DNA of 64,000 bases from AP-15 sp963774345 (GTDB taxonomy: Bacteria; Pseudomonadota; Alphaproteobacteria; ATCC43930; CGMCC-115725): contig CAVZFB010000028.1 of NCBI GenBank assembly GCA_963774345.1, positions 248,001-312,000 of the forward strand, read 5' to 3'. The position numbers and the translations under genes were made by a program. The notes beneath the pieces are model-generated. The model worked only from the letters and a program-made list of their open reading frames with translations. It ran no database searches and was not told the origin of the DNA. Positions 1-8,931 of the stretch are shown here, one piece after another. The number at the start of each line of letters is the position of its first letter. The first letter of the stretch is position 1.

Positions 1-13
1 TCAATCTGCTTAA

Positions 14-133
14 CTGCCGTCCGGCATCGCCAGGCGCCCGCTCGGCGATCTGCGCCTTCGCGGCAAGGAAAGCGAAATCGTGCTTTATGCGCTCGAGAAA
101 ACGCCCGGCGACAACCTGTCGGGCGTGGGCTAG
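14..133 (+). pseudogene. C-terminal remnant of a class III adenylate/guanylate cyclase-type protein
   Basis: A 39-codon open stretch lies between an in-frame TAA (11-13) and a TAG (131-133). It reads LGDLRLRGKESEIVLYAL near its centre. That resembles the last strand of class III nucleotide cyclase domains, where a 'LG.. LRGK...I.VY.L' segment is typical. There is no start codon and the catalytic core is absent, so this is at best the tail of a decayed gene. The assignment rests on one short motif. Confidence 0.35.
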
Positions 134-260
134 GGCGAGACGCGCCGCCAACCTCCGCCGCCACGGTTTGGCCGCGAAATGATCCTATGATCATCGCCAG
201 GTTTTGCCACTGAAACACTGCTGCCGTGCTGACAAGTGCTCCGACCAGGGCAAATCAGGA

Positions 261-441
261 TTTCCCGTGAATTCCCGGTTGTGTGAAATTAATTCCCGGT
301 TCGGCCGAAAAATTCCCGGTTTGCCGCCGACGGGAATTTGCCGGCAAGTGTTTGAATCTTCTACTATTTTCTTGCAAAAGCGAGACGAAGAGGGCGAAAT
401 CGATGAAATTCCCGGTTATTTTCCCGGTTCGACGGGAATTT
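261..441. repeat. Cluster of AATTCCCGGTT direct repeats with inverted copies
   Basis: The 11-mer AATTCCCGGTT occurs at 270-280, 291-301, 311-321 and 407-417. A variant (TTTTCCCGGTT) lies at 419-429, and GACGGGAATTT appears in inverse orientation near 329 and 431. The first three copies are spaced 21 and 20 bp apart, about two helical turns. From memory, such TTCCCGGTT-rich patches recur near gene ends in Rhizobiales genomes and generate spurious ORFs rich in REF/GNF tripeptides. The rest of the 134-452 gap holds nothing I recognise. Confidence 0.6.
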
Positions 442-452
442 CGCCGCGCCGC

Positions 453-2538
453 TCAGTTCGCTCGGCGGGTCAGTTCGATATAGCCGAAGGCGTCGACGGT
501 TGCGTCGAACAGGCGGGTGACGACGGTCGAGGTCTCGTCTTCGACGATGACCGCAGGGCCGGCTATTTGGGCGCCAGGCTTCAGGTCGCGGCGGTCGTAG
601 ATCGCGACGGTGACGAACTCGCCCAATTCCGGGTCGAAGACCGGGCGATGACGGGCGGGCTCCGGGGTGTGGGGGGTGGGCGATGGCGGGACGGCGGCAG
701 GTTCGCCGGGAGGCGGGGCGGAGAGCAACAGGACCCAGCTGAGGATTTCGACTTCGACGCCGGGGATGATGCGGCTGTAGAGCCGGCGATAGGCGTCCTC
801 GAAGGCCGCCCGCAGGGTCGCGGCGTCGGCGGCATTGTAGGTTCTGGCCGGCAGCGGCACCGCGATCTCGTGGCCCTGGCCGCGGTAGCGCATGAACGCC
901 GAACGCGTCTCGGTCAACGGCGCCGCGCCGGCGCCGCGGCGGACGATCGGCTCGGCCTCTTCGCGCATCGCGGCGAGCAGCGCGTTGGCCGCGGCGGCGT
1001 CGAACGCGTCGAGTCGCTGCAACCGCGGAGCGCACGATCTCATAGGCGATCGGCGCGCGCAGAAATCCGACCGCCGAGCCGACCCCGGCATAGGACGGCA
1101 CCAGCACCCGGTCGAGGCCGAGCTTTTCGGCCATCCGCGCGGCGTGCAGCGGCGCCGCGCCGCCAAAGGCGACCAAGGTGCGGCCGCGCGCATCCTTGCC
1201 GCTCTCGATTGCGTGGACGCGGGCGGCATTGGCCATGTTCTCGTCGACGATCTCGCTGACCCCGAGCGCCGCCAGCTCTGTTGCCAGGGCGAGAGGCTCG
1301 GCCACTTCGTGCCGCATCGCCGCTTCGGCCGCGTCGCGGTCGAGCGCCATGCGCCCGCCGGAAAAGCCGGTCGGGTCGATCCGCCCGAGCAGCAAATCGG
1401 CATCGGTCACGGTCGGCCCGGTGCCGCCGCGGCCATAGCAGGCCGGCCCCGGATCGGCGCCAGCGCTGTCCGGCCCGACGGTGATCCGTTTCAGCCGGTC
1501 GACCCGCGCGATCGAGCCGCCGCCGGCGCCGATCTCGACCATCTCGATGACCGGGATGCGCAATGGCAGCCCGCTGCCCTTCTTGAAGCGATAGATCCGC
1601 GCGACCTCAAAGGCGCGGTTGGTCTGCGGCTTCAACTCGTCGATTAGGCAGATCTTCGCGGTGGTCCCGCCCATGTCATAGGACAGAACCTTGTCGAGAC
1701 CGCATTGCCGGGCGATCTCGGCGGCGAAGATGGCGCCGCCCGCCGGCCCCGACTCGACCAGCCGCACCGGGAAGCGGATCGCGGTCTCGACCGCGGTCAG
1801 ACCGCCGCCCGACAGCATCAGGAACAGCGGGCAGGAAAACCCCTCATGACGCAGCAGGGTTTCGAGATTGGCGAGGTAGCGGCCGATCAGCGGCTGGACA
1901 TAGGCGTTGGCGCAGGCGGTCGAGAAGCGCTCGTATTCGCGCATCTCGGGCGACACCTCGCTCGACAGGGTGACCGGGACACCCGGCAGGTGATCGGCCA
2001 AAATCTCGCCAACGCGGCGTTCATGCGCCGGGTTGGTAAAGCTGTGCAAAAAGCCGACCGCAACCGCCTCGATCCGCTCGGCCATCAGACGGAGAGCGAG
2101 CGCTGCCACGCCCGCCTCGTCGAGCGGCACCAACACCCGGCCGCCGGCATCGATCCGCTCGCGCACCGGAAAGCGCAGCCGGCGCGGCACTAATGGGGGC
2201 GGCAGGTCGATGTTGACGTCGTATTGCTCGAACCGGTTCTCGTGCCGGATTTCGATCGTGTCGCGAAAGCCCTCGGTGGTCAGGAGCGCCGTCTTCGCAC
2301 CCTTGCGCTCGATCAGCGCATTGGTCGCCAGGGTCGTGCCGTGGATGATGATCGAAAGATTGGCGGGCGCGAGCGCGGCTTGGCGCAATACGCTATGGAT
2401 CGCGTCGATGACCGCGCGCTCGGGCGCTTCGGGGGTGGTCAGGATCTTGGCGCTGTGGCGCCGCCCATCTGCTTCGAGCGCGACATCGGTAAAGGTGCCG
2501 CCGATGTCGACCCCCAACCTGCCACAAGGTGTCACCAC
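453..2538 (-). pseudogene. Hydantoinase/oxoprolinase subunit A family protein, frameshifted
   Basis: ATP-dependent hydantoinase/5-oxoprolinase A subunits open lactam rings and normally work with a B subunit; no B subunit is visible here. The start carries the actin-like nucleotide motif GVDIGGTFTDV. The middle has IIHGTTLATNALIERKG, LVESGPAGG and SYDMGGTTAKICLI, all typical of the family. The frame changes near 1021-1031: the text reads EIVRSAVAATRR in one frame and continues as QRLDAFDAAAANALLAAM in another down to the TGA at 453. Removing one base would restore a product of about 694 residues. I chose the GTG at 2538, preceded by GGAG, 13 bp after the amidohydrolase stop, so the two are probably co-transcribed. 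It is either a recent pseudogene or an assembly error. Confidence 0.8.
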
Positions 2539-2551
2539 CGATCGCTCCGCG

Positions 2552-3571
2552 TCAGGTGTCGCTGATCCGATAGGCCCGAGCCGCCGTGTCATGGAACAAG
2601 GCTGCACGCTCTGAGGTCGAGTAACCTCTGGAAAACCGCTTGAAAGCGTTGAACAAGACGTGGTGGGAAAACGACACCTTGTCCACCGGGAAGTTGCTTT
2701 CGAACATGCATCGGCCGGGGCCGAACTGCTCGATGCAGTAGGTCATCAACGGGGCCATGGACGCGGCCAATTCTTCCGAGCCGATCGGCTTCTCGCGAGT
2801 GTGCCAGTCGAAACCGATCCGAGGCATGCCAATGCCGCCGAGCTTGAGATTGACATTGGGACACGCTGCCACCTCGGCAAGACCGCGCCGCCAGGTGGCG
2901 AGAACCTCGTCCTCGCGGTTGCCATACGGGCCGACCCGGTTCAGCCCACCGAGGTGGTTTAGGATAATCGTCAGATTAGGAATGGACTTGGCAAAATCCG
3001 CGAGCTCGGGCAATTGCGGGAAGCACACCCCGGTGTCGAGCGACAGACCCATCCCCGCCAATACTTTGGCGCCAGCGCGATATTCCGGGGTAGCGAGCAC
3101 TCCCTGCTTTTCCCGGTTGCCGATTTCGGGATGCGAGTCCCAGGTGACCGTGTGCCGGATGCCGCGAAACCGGTTCGGGCTGGCGGCCTGCAGCGCCTCC
3201 AGTACCGGCTTGACCCGATCTCCTTGCTTCAAATCGGCATGGCCGATGATGCCCGCAGCCGCCCGGCACTGACCATAGAGCCCGGTGGCGCTGGCCGCGG
3301 CCAGACCCTGGACAAATTCGACCTCGCCGACCGGACGCAATTCCGCCGGCCCATCCGGGCGGTACATGGATCGCGCCTCGATGAAAACGGTGGAGCGCAC
3401 GTTATGGCCGCAATTGACGTCGGTGGCCAATTCGTGAAGCAGATAGCGCTGGTACGGGACGCGCTCGGATCGAAAATCCCAGAAGTGATGATGGGGGTCG
3501 CAGATCGCGATCTCCGGCTCCAATGTCGGTTCTTGGGTCAGGGCCAGCCAGTCATTTCCTCCGTAGGCCAT
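2552..3571 (-). CDS. Amidohydrolase family protein (Amidohydro_2 type, COG3618-like)
   Basis: This is a predicted cytoplasmic TIM-barrel metal hydrolase of 339 residues, the usual size for the family. Members hydrolyse lactones or amides such as 2-pyrone-4,6-dicarboxylate-type compounds; the substrate here is unknown. An N-terminal HxH metal motif is visible in AICDPHHHFWD. Later motifs are LNHLGG, NVNLKLGGIGMPR and the C-terminal CMFESNFPVDK, where family members carry a catalytic Asp region. The ATG at 3571 has a strong GGAGGGG ribosome site eight bases upstream; a longer frame continues upstream but reads like non-coding sequence. It lies immediately upstream of the hydantoinase-type gene on the same strand, and diverges from the NHL gene across about 97 bp, which must hold both promoters. 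Confidence 0.85.
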   Translation of the reverse strand: MAYGGNDWLALTQEPTLEPEIAICDPHHHFWDFRSERVPYQRYLLHELATDVNCGHNVRSTVFIEARSMYRPDGPAELRPVGEVEFVQGLAAASATGLYGQCRAAAGIIGHADLKQGDRVKPVLEALQAASPNRFRGIRHTVTWDSHPEIGNREKQGVLATPEYRAGAKVLAGMGLSLDTGVCFPQLPELADFAKSIPNLTIILNHLGGLNRVGPYGNREDEVLATWRRGLAEVAACPNVNLKLGGIGMPRIGFDWHTREKPIGSEELAASMAPLMTYCIEQFGPGRCMFESNFPVDKVSFSHHVLFNAFKRFSRGYSTSERAALFHDTAARAYRISDT

Positions 3572-3668
3572 CGGGATACCCCTCCGTTGGTGTTGATTTT
3601 CCGCTGCGTCAGGCGACAGCATATTGAGAGGACATAGGCCAAACAATCTCCGGAGGGAGGACCCTGCG

Positions 3669-4622
3669 ATGATCGTCGGCAGCATCCAGTTCAAATACCG
3701 CGTCAATGCCGATTGGGCGAAATTACCCGACGGCTGGTCCTTCAAGGAGGTCGGCGGGGTCGGCGTCGACAGTAACGACAATGTCTACGTCTTCAACCGC
3801 GGCGAGCACCCGATGATGGTCTTCGACCGGCAGGGTAATTTCCTGCGGTCGTGGGGCGAAGGCGAGTATCCGCGCCCGCACGGCGTTCACATGGCGCCTG
3901 ACGATACGATGTTCCTGACCGATGATGGCGGCCATTTCGTGCGCAAGGTCAGGCTGGACGGCAAGGTGCTGATGGAACTCGGCGTGCCGGGAAAGCCCTC
4001 GCCCTATATGAGCGGCGAGCCGTTCCACCGCTGCACCCATACCGCGCTTTCGCCAAAGGGCGAAATCTACGTTTCCGACGGCTACGGCAATTCCAGGGTC
4101 CACAAATATTCGCCCGACGGCAAATTGCTGATGTCCTGGGGAAAGCCCGGTACCGGCGAAGGCGAATTCAATATCGTCCATAATATCTGCACCGACGCCG
4201 ACGGCTGGGTCTACGTCGCCGACCGCGAAAATCACCGCGTGCAGGTGTTCGACGGCAACGGTAAATACGAGACGCAGTGGAAGAACCTACATCGACCCTG
4301 CGGGATGTACATGCCCTATGGTCACCAGCCGATTTGCTACATCGGCGAAGTCGGCCCTGCCGCCGCAGTCAGCCGCGACATCCCCAATCTTGGGCCGCGG
4401 GTCAGCATCGTCGACCACCAAGGCAAGTTGATCGGCCGCTTCGGCGACACCCCGGCCGGGACCGAACTCGGCAAGTTTCTGGCGCCGCACGGGCTCGCGG
4501 TCGACCGGCACGGCGATATCTATGTTGGCGAGGTCTCGTGGACCGCCTGGCCGCAAATCTACCCAGGCAAGCCGCACCCCACCGACCTGCGCTCCTTGCA
4601 AAAATTCGAAAGGGTCGAGTGA
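3669..4622 (+). CDS. NHL-repeat beta-propeller protein
   Basis: A 317-residue protein made of NHL-type blades. Repeated units of the form 'G.GVDS.DNVYVFNR', 'GEIYVSDGYGNSRVHKYSPDG', 'WVYVADRENHRVQVFDGNG' and 'GDIYVGEVSW' occur across the sequence and fit a six-bladed propeller. Relatives are often called peptidylglycine amidating-lyase-like or SMP-30-like, but activity cannot be assigned. No signal peptide is visible, so it is probably cytoplasmic. The ATG at 3669 follows GGAGGGAGGA, an unusually strong ribosome site. It is divergently arranged with the amidohydrolase, so a shared catabolic role, for example acting on a lactone, is possible but is inference. Confidence 0.8.
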   Translation: MIVGSIQFKYRVNADWAKLPDGWSFKEVGGVGVDSNDNVYVFNRGEHPMMVFDRQGNFLRSWGEGEYPRPHGVHMAPDDTMFLTDDGGHFVRKVRLDGKVLMELGVPGKPSPYMSGEPFHRCTHTALSPKGEIYVSDGYGNSRVHKYSPDGKLLMSWGKPGTGEGEFNIVHNICTDADGWVYVADRENHRVQVFDGNGKYETQWKNLHRPCGMYMPYGHQPICYIGEVGPAAAVSRDIPNLGPRVSIVDHQGKLIGRFGDTPAGTELGKFLAPHGLAVDRHGDIYVGEVSWTAWPQIYPGKPHPTDLRSLQKFERVE

Positions 4623-4895
4623 CCCTTAGCGACTAGCGAGAGCTTTTTTATCCTGGAGGCCAGTGATCTGCTCGTCACGCTGGTCGTCCTTGAAGAACGG
4701 GTAAGCGGCTGAATCGACTAGGCCGGTGGCGCCTGCGGAAGTAGCCGATTTTGCCAGAGACGGCAGCTTTGGGGCGGGATTTCAAAACATAAACCCCGGC
4801 TCCGATGATCGAGTGTGATCTCTCTCACGCCCTCGAGCGGCGCTCTTGCCGCACCCCGCACTTGAAACCACCAAACCTGTCGCAGCGCGTACACC

Positions 4896-4925
4896 TTGAC
4901 ATAAATATGCTCAGAATATATGTCA
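4896..4925 (+). promoter_or_regulatory. Promoter and palindromic operator of the toxin-antitoxin pair
   Basis: A consensus -35 TTGACA lies at 4896-4901 and an AT-rich -10-like TATATG at 4917-4922. The same DNA holds a perfect 7-bp inverted repeat, TGACATA (4897-4903) and TATGTCA (4919-4925), centred on the spacer. An operator over its own promoter is the usual autoregulation layout for ribbon-helix-helix antitoxins. Transcription would start about 4929, only a few bases before the ATG at 4932, so the message may be almost leaderless. The preceding 4623-4895 holds nothing else I recognise. Confidence 0.55.
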
Positions 4926-4931
4926 CAAAAT

Positions 4932-5207
4932 ATGATTGAGCGCACCACCGTTCGACTTCCGGAGGGACTTCTCGAGCGCTCCAGACGCAAGGCGGCCGCA
5001 GAGGGTCGCACCCTGACCTCGTTGATCGAGGAGGGATTGCGCCTAATCCTCGACGGCGGCGGTAAGCCTGCGCGGCGTCGGCGCGTCCTGCCGCGAGTCA
5101 GCACAGCCGATGGCGGGCTGATGCCGGGAATCGATCTGAGCAATCCATCAGCGCTCCAGGAGACGGATGATATGGACTACATACGGCGAATGCAGCGTCC
5201 GGCATGA
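4932..5207 (+). CDS. Ribbon-helix-helix antitoxin (VapB/CopG-like)
   Basis: A 91-residue protein with an N-terminal ribbon-helix-helix DNA-binding segment (RTTVRLPEGLLERSRRKAA... then LTSLIEEGLRLIL) in residues 1-40. A basic linker and an acidic tail (ETDDMDYIRRMQRP) follow, and the tail could wrap the toxin. It should bind and neutralise the downstream PIN-domain protein and repress its own promoter. Two starts are possible, ATG 4920 and ATG 4932. I prefer 4932 because the product then begins directly at the ribbon strand and 4920 falls inside the presumed -10 box. Its TGA overlaps the toxin ATG by four bases, implying translational coupling. Confidence 0.75.
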   Translation: MIERTTVRLPEGLLERSRRKAAAEGRTLTSLIEEGLRLILDGGGKPARRRRVLPRVSTADGGLMPGIDLSNPSALQETDDMDYIRRMQRPA

Positions 5208-5635
5208 TCCTGCCGGACGTCAATGTGTTGATCTACGCGCTCCGGAGGGATCTGCCCCTACATCGAATTTGTCGTCCATGGCTCGTCGCCCTTGTATCGG
5301 GCGGCGCACGGTTCGGATTGTCACTCCTGGTGCTGAGCGCAGTGGTGCGGATCACGACTAACACGCGTGTTTTCAGGAAGCCGAGCACGATCGCGGAGGC
5401 TTTCGGGTTCTGCGAGGACCTTCTTGGACAACCCCACTGCCAGATCGTGGAACCTGGCGAGCGGCACTGGGACATCTTCAAACAGCTCTGCACCGAGACC
5501 GAGACGCGAGGACCGAGCATTACCGATGCCTGGTTCGCCGCTCTCGCCATCGAATCGGGCTGCGAATGGGTTACCTTCGATGGCGACTATGCAAGGTTCC
5601 CTGGGCTGAAATGGCACGCGCCGCGGGCGCGATAG
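5204..5635 (+). CDS. PIN-domain ribonuclease toxin (VapC-like)
   Basis: A 143-residue PIN-domain protein, predicted to cleave RNA with bound magnesium when released from its antitoxin. The N-terminal acid is in LPDVNVLIYALRRD. The C-terminal acids are in SITDAWFAALAIESG and VTFDGDYARFPGL. The middle segment (VVRITTNTRVF) matches the 'TNPRVF' subgroup of PIN proteins, in which the second conserved acid is not obvious. The family length is 130-145 residues, so the protein looks complete. Its ATG overlaps the antitoxin stop (ATGA), the normal vapBC arrangement. It stands alone in the window, away from the insertion sequences. Confidence 0.8.
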   Translation: MILPDVNVLIYALRRDLPLHRICRPWLVALVSGGARFGLSLLVLSAVVRITTNTRVFRKPSTIAEAFGFCEDLLGQPHCQIVEPGERHWDIFKQLCTETETRGPSITDAWFAALAIESGCEWVTFDGDYARFPGLKWHAPRAR

Positions 5636-5708
5636 AGGCAAACCCCGGCGCGACGCTATAGCAAAACACAACTCTGCGGCCGATATGCGGGTTCGGAGGT
5701 CTTGTGCC

Positions 5709-8048
5709 ATGAACCAATACGGCATCGGCCAGCCGGTTCGTCGCGTCGAGGACCGGCGATTTGTCACCGGCCGCGGCAGTTATATCGATGATCTGGTCCG
5801 CCCTCGCCAAGCCTACGCCTACATGCTGCGCTCGCCGCACGCGCACGCCCGCATCCGCGCCCTCGACACCGTGGCTGCTGCGGCCGCGCCAGCGGTGTTC
5901 GGCGTCCTGTCCGGCGAAGATGTGGCCCGCGACGGGCTCGGCCCGATCCCTTGCCTTAGTGCGGTGACCAATCGTGAAGGCTCGACATCGCCTATACCAC
6001 CGCGCCCGGCGATAGTCCGCGACCTCGTGCGGCATGTTGGTGACACCGTGGCGATGGTGGTGGCCAAGAGCCTCGCCGCCGCCCGCGACGCGGCTGAACT
6101 GATCGAGGTCGATTACGAGGCGTTGCCGGCAGTCGTCGAGACCGCGTATGCGCTCGACCCCGGCCAACCGACGGTGTGGACCGAGGCGCCGGGGAATCTC
6201 GCCTTCGACTGGGGGTTAGGCGACGAGGCCGCCGTCGAACGGGCGATGGCAGCGGCGCGCCACCGGGTCGGCCTCGATCTCGTCAACAATCGCATCATCG
6301 TCAATTCAATGGAGCCGCGCGGCGCCATCGGCGAATACGAGCCTGGCGAGGATGCTTACACCTTGTGGAGTTCGACCCAGGGCTCGCACTTTCTGCGCAA
6401 TCTGTTGGCCGAGAGCATCTTCAAGATCCCGGAAAACCGCATCCGGGTGGTGACCCGGGATGTCGGCGGCGGGTTCGGCATGAAGTTTTTTCTCTATCCC
6501 GAGCATATCCTGGTGCTGTGGGCCGCCAAAAAGCTCGGCCGCCCAGTCAAATGGACGCCCGAGCGCTCCGACGCGTTCATGACCGACACCCAGGGCCGCG
6601 ATAATCTAACCCGGCTCGAACTGGCGCTGGACGATCAGTTGCAGTTTCTTGGGCTGAAGGTCGCGACGATCGCCAATATGGGCGCCTATCTATCGAATTT
6701 CGCGCCGGAGATCCCGACTGGATCGGGCGGGGTAATGTTCAGCGGCGTCTATGCGATCCCGGCGATCCATGTCGCGGTCAAGGGGGCGTTCACCCACACG
6801 GTTCCGGTCGACGCCTACCGCGGCGCCGGGCGGCCGGAGGCCGCCTATGCGATCGAACGCCTGATCGACTTTGCCGCTCGCCGGCTCGGGGTGGCCCCGC
6901 AGGAACTCCGCCGGCGCAATTTTATCGAGCCCGATGCGATGCCCTACGCCACCCCACTTGGCCTCGTCTATGACAGCGGCGACTTCGGCCGTAACATGGC
7001 GGATGCACTCGCCACCGCCGACGCCACTGGCTTTCCGGCGCGGCGGGCCGCCTCGCTTTCGCGCGGGCGTTATCGCGGCTTCGGCCATGCCGTCTATATT
7101 GAGCAGTCGGGCATGCCCCCCGATGAATTTGCCGAATTGCGGTTCGACCCGAGCGGCGGCCTGACGATCTTGATGGGGACCCAGTCCTCGGGCCAAGGAC
7201 ATCAGACCGCCTATGCCCAGCTCGCCGCCGAGCGGCTGGGGCTGCCGCTCGAAAAAATCCGGGTACTGCAGGGGGATACGGACGCGATCGCGTTTGGCCG
7301 CGGCACCGGCGGTTCACGCTCATTGCCGGTCGGCGGCGCCGCGCTTGCCGGTGCCGCGGAGAAGTTGATCGCCAAAGGCCGCCGCATCGCCGCGCATCTG
7401 TTGGAAGCGGCCGAGGCCGATCTCAACTTTGCTGACGGCGCCTTCCGCATATCGGGCACCGATCGCGAAATCGGCATCGAGGCGGTGGCGCGGGCGGCTT
7501 TCAACCCCGCTGCGCTGCCCGCCGATGTCGAGCCGGGTTTTGCCGAGAGCGGACATTTCACCCCGCCCGCTGCGACTTTTCCCAATGGCTGCCATGTCTG
7601 CGAGGTCGAGATCGAGCCAGAGACCGGACAGGTCGATATTGTGCGCTATCTGGCCGTCGACGATTTCGGCACGGTCGTCAACCCGCTGCTGCTGAAAGGC
7701 CAGGTGCAAGGCGGGATCGCACAGGGAGTAGGACAGGCGATGCTCGAACATTGCGTCTTCGACCCGCAGACCGGCCAGCTGGTGACCGGCTCCTTGACCG
7801 ACTATTGCCTGCCGCGGGCCGACGATCTGCCGGCGATCGAATTCGCCTATAACGTCGTGCCTTGCCGCACCAACCCGCTCGGCCTGAAGGGGGCCGGCGA
7901 GGCCGGCGCAATCGGGGCGCCGCCGGCGCTGGTTAATGCGATCGTCGATGCGCTCGCCCCGCTCGGCATCGAACATATCGACATGCCGGTGACCCCAGAG
8001 CGGCTGTGGCAGGCGATCCGCACGGCGGAACGGCGGGCGGCGGCATGA
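5709..8048 (+). CDS. Xanthine dehydrogenase-family molybdopterin-binding large subunit (CoxL form II-like)
   Basis: A 779-residue catalytic subunit of a molybdenum hydroxylase. The N-terminal hammerhead domain starts GQPVRRVEDRRFVTGRGSY. The cofactor-binding part includes TRDVGGGFGMKFFLYPEH, the active-site loop DAYRGAGRPEAAYAIERL, and the C-terminal LKGAGEAGAIGAPPALVNAI with its conserved Glu. The loop reads AYRGAGR, the form seen in so-called form II CoxL proteins, not the AYRCSFR of true CO dehydrogenase, so the substrate is probably an aldehyde or N-heterocycle. No FAD or 2Fe-2S subunit is adjacent, so it must pair with subunits encoded elsewhere or be inactive. The ATG at 5709 follows GGAGG. 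It overlaps the cysQ-like gene by four bases. Confidence 0.88.
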   Translation: MNQYGIGQPVRRVEDRRFVTGRGSYIDDLVRPRQAYAYMLRSPHAHARIRALDTVAAAAAPAVFGVLSGEDVARDGLGPIPCLSAVTNREGSTSPIPPRPAIVRDLVRHVGDTVAMVVAKSLAAARDAAELIEVDYEALPAVVETAYALDPGQPTVWTEAPGNLAFDWGLGDEAAVERAMAAARHRVGLDLVNNRIIVNSMEPRGAIGEYEPGEDAYTLWSSTQGSHFLRNLLAESIFKIPENRIRVVTRDVGGGFGMKFFLYPEHILVLWAAKKLGRPVKWTPERSDAFMTDTQGRDNLTRLELALDDQLQFLGLKVATIANMGAYLSNFAPEIPTGSGGVMFSGVYAIPAIHVAVKGAFTHTVPVDAYRGAGRPEAAYAIERLIDFAARRLGVAPQELRRRNFIEPDAMPYATPLGLVYDSGDFGRNMADALATADATGFPARRAASLSRGRYRGFGHAVYIEQSGMPPDEFAELRFDPSGGLTILMGTQSSGQGHQTAYAQLAAERLGLPLEKIRVLQGDTDAIAFGRGTGGSRSLPVGGAALAGAAEKLIAKGRRIAAHLLEAAEADLNFADGAFRISGTDREIGIEAVARAAFNPAALPADVEPGFAESGHFTPPAATFPNGCHVCEVEIEPETGQVDIVRYLAVDDFGTVVNPLLLKGQVQGGIAQGVGQAMLEHCVFDPQTGQLVTGSLTDYCLPRADDLPAIEFAYNVVPCRTNPLGLKGAGEAGAIGAPPALVNAIVDALAPLGIEHIDMPVTPERLWQAIRTAERRAAA

Positions 8049-8818
8049 GCGAACCTCGTGATCAGCTGCTCGAAGTCGCGCGGCGCGCAGCGCTGGCGGC
8101 CGGCGAGGCGATCATGCGGGTCTATGCGCAAGATTTCGACGTACGCCAGAAAGCCGACAAGACCCCGGTAACCGAGGCCGACCTTGGCGCGGAACGGATC
8201 ATCATCGCGATGCTCGGCAGCGCCTTTCCCGATATTCCGATCTTTGCCGAGGAGTTGGTCGAGGCCGAAGGGCTGCCGCCCGCGGCTACGCGTTTCTGGG
8301 CGGTCGACCCGCTCGACGGCACCCGCGAGTTTGTCGCCAAGAATGGCGAGTTCGCGGTGTGCATCGGCCTCGTCGAGGATGGAAGGCCGGTGCTCGGCGT
8401 ACTCCACGGCCCGGCGGTCGGGCTGACCTATGCTGCATATGGGCCAGGGACCGCGACCCGTCGGCTTAACGGCGGCGGCGTCGAGCCGATCCAGGCGCGC
8501 ATTCCGTCGCCCGACGGGCTCGTCGTCGTCCACAGCCGCTCGCACGAGAATAGTCGCCGGCTCGGCGAGTTCTTGCAGGATTATCCGGTGCGTTCGCGCG
8601 TCAGTTGCGGCAGCGCGCTGAAATTCGGGCTGATCGCAGCCGGCGAGGCCGATCTCTATCCGCGCTTCGGCACGACGATGGAATGGGACACTGCGGCGGG
8701 CCAGGCGATCCTCGAAGCCGCCGGCGGCCGGGTCGAAATCTTCGCCGGCGCGCCCCTCGCTTACGGCAAGCCCGGGCTCAAAAACGACGGCTTTATCGCC
8801 TGGGGCCGTCGCTCGTGA
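8045..8818 (+). CDS. cysQ: 3'(2'),5'-bisphosphate nucleotidase-like inositol monophosphatase family protein
   Basis: A 257-residue metal-dependent phosphatase of the inositol monophosphatase fold, closest by eye to CysQ, which removes the 3'-phosphate from PAP or PAPS. Metal ligands are visible in FAEELVEAEG (Glu), AVDPLDGTREF (two Asp) and MEWDTAAGQAILEAAGG (Asp). The sequence 'DPLDGT.EF...NGEF.V.I' is characteristic of CysQ rather than SuhB. It starts at an ATG inside the stop of the molybdoenzyme gene (ATGA overlap), so the two are translationally coupled. Why a CysQ-like enzyme would sit with a molybdenum hydroxylase is unclear; it may dephosphorylate a different nucleotide or sugar. Length is normal. 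Confidence 0.82.
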   Translation: MSEPRDQLLEVARRAALAAGEAIMRVYAQDFDVRQKADKTPVTEADLGAERIIIAMLGSAFPDIPIFAEELVEAEGLPPAATRFWAVDPLDGTREFVAKNGEFAVCIGLVEDGRPVLGVLHGPAVGLTYAAYGPGTATRRLNGGGVEPIQARIPSPDGLVVVHSRSHENSRRLGEFLQDYPVRSRVSCGSALKFGLIAAGEADLYPRFGTTMEWDTAAGQAILEAAGGRVEIFAGAPLAYGKPGLKNDGFIAWGRRS

Positions 8819-8870
8819 CACGCCCTCGGGTCCCTGAATATCGCCGCGTCACCTGCCAGGGACTGGGTTG

Positions 8871-8890
8871 GGTTGCGGGAGTACGCAACC
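8871..8890. terminator. Possible bidirectional terminator hairpin
   Basis: A perfect 7-bp inverted repeat, GGTTGCG (8871-8877) and CGCAACC (8884-8890), with a 6-base loop lies between the convergent cysQ-like and second large-subunit genes. Only a weak T stretch follows, so termination is inferred mainly from position. Confidence 0.4.
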
Positions 8891-8931
8891 ACCTCTTTAA
8901 TCTCGAAGCTGAGAATCAACGCTTACCGTAG

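Noticed and set aside
204..1259. Long plus-strand frame opposite the hydantoinase-type gene
   Set aside because: It is an arginine/glycine-rich antisense shadow with no domain; the minus-strand frame has clear family motifs.
5709..8048. True CO dehydrogenase large subunit
   Set aside because: The active-site loop is AYRGAGR rather than AYRCSFR, and the other two subunits are absent.
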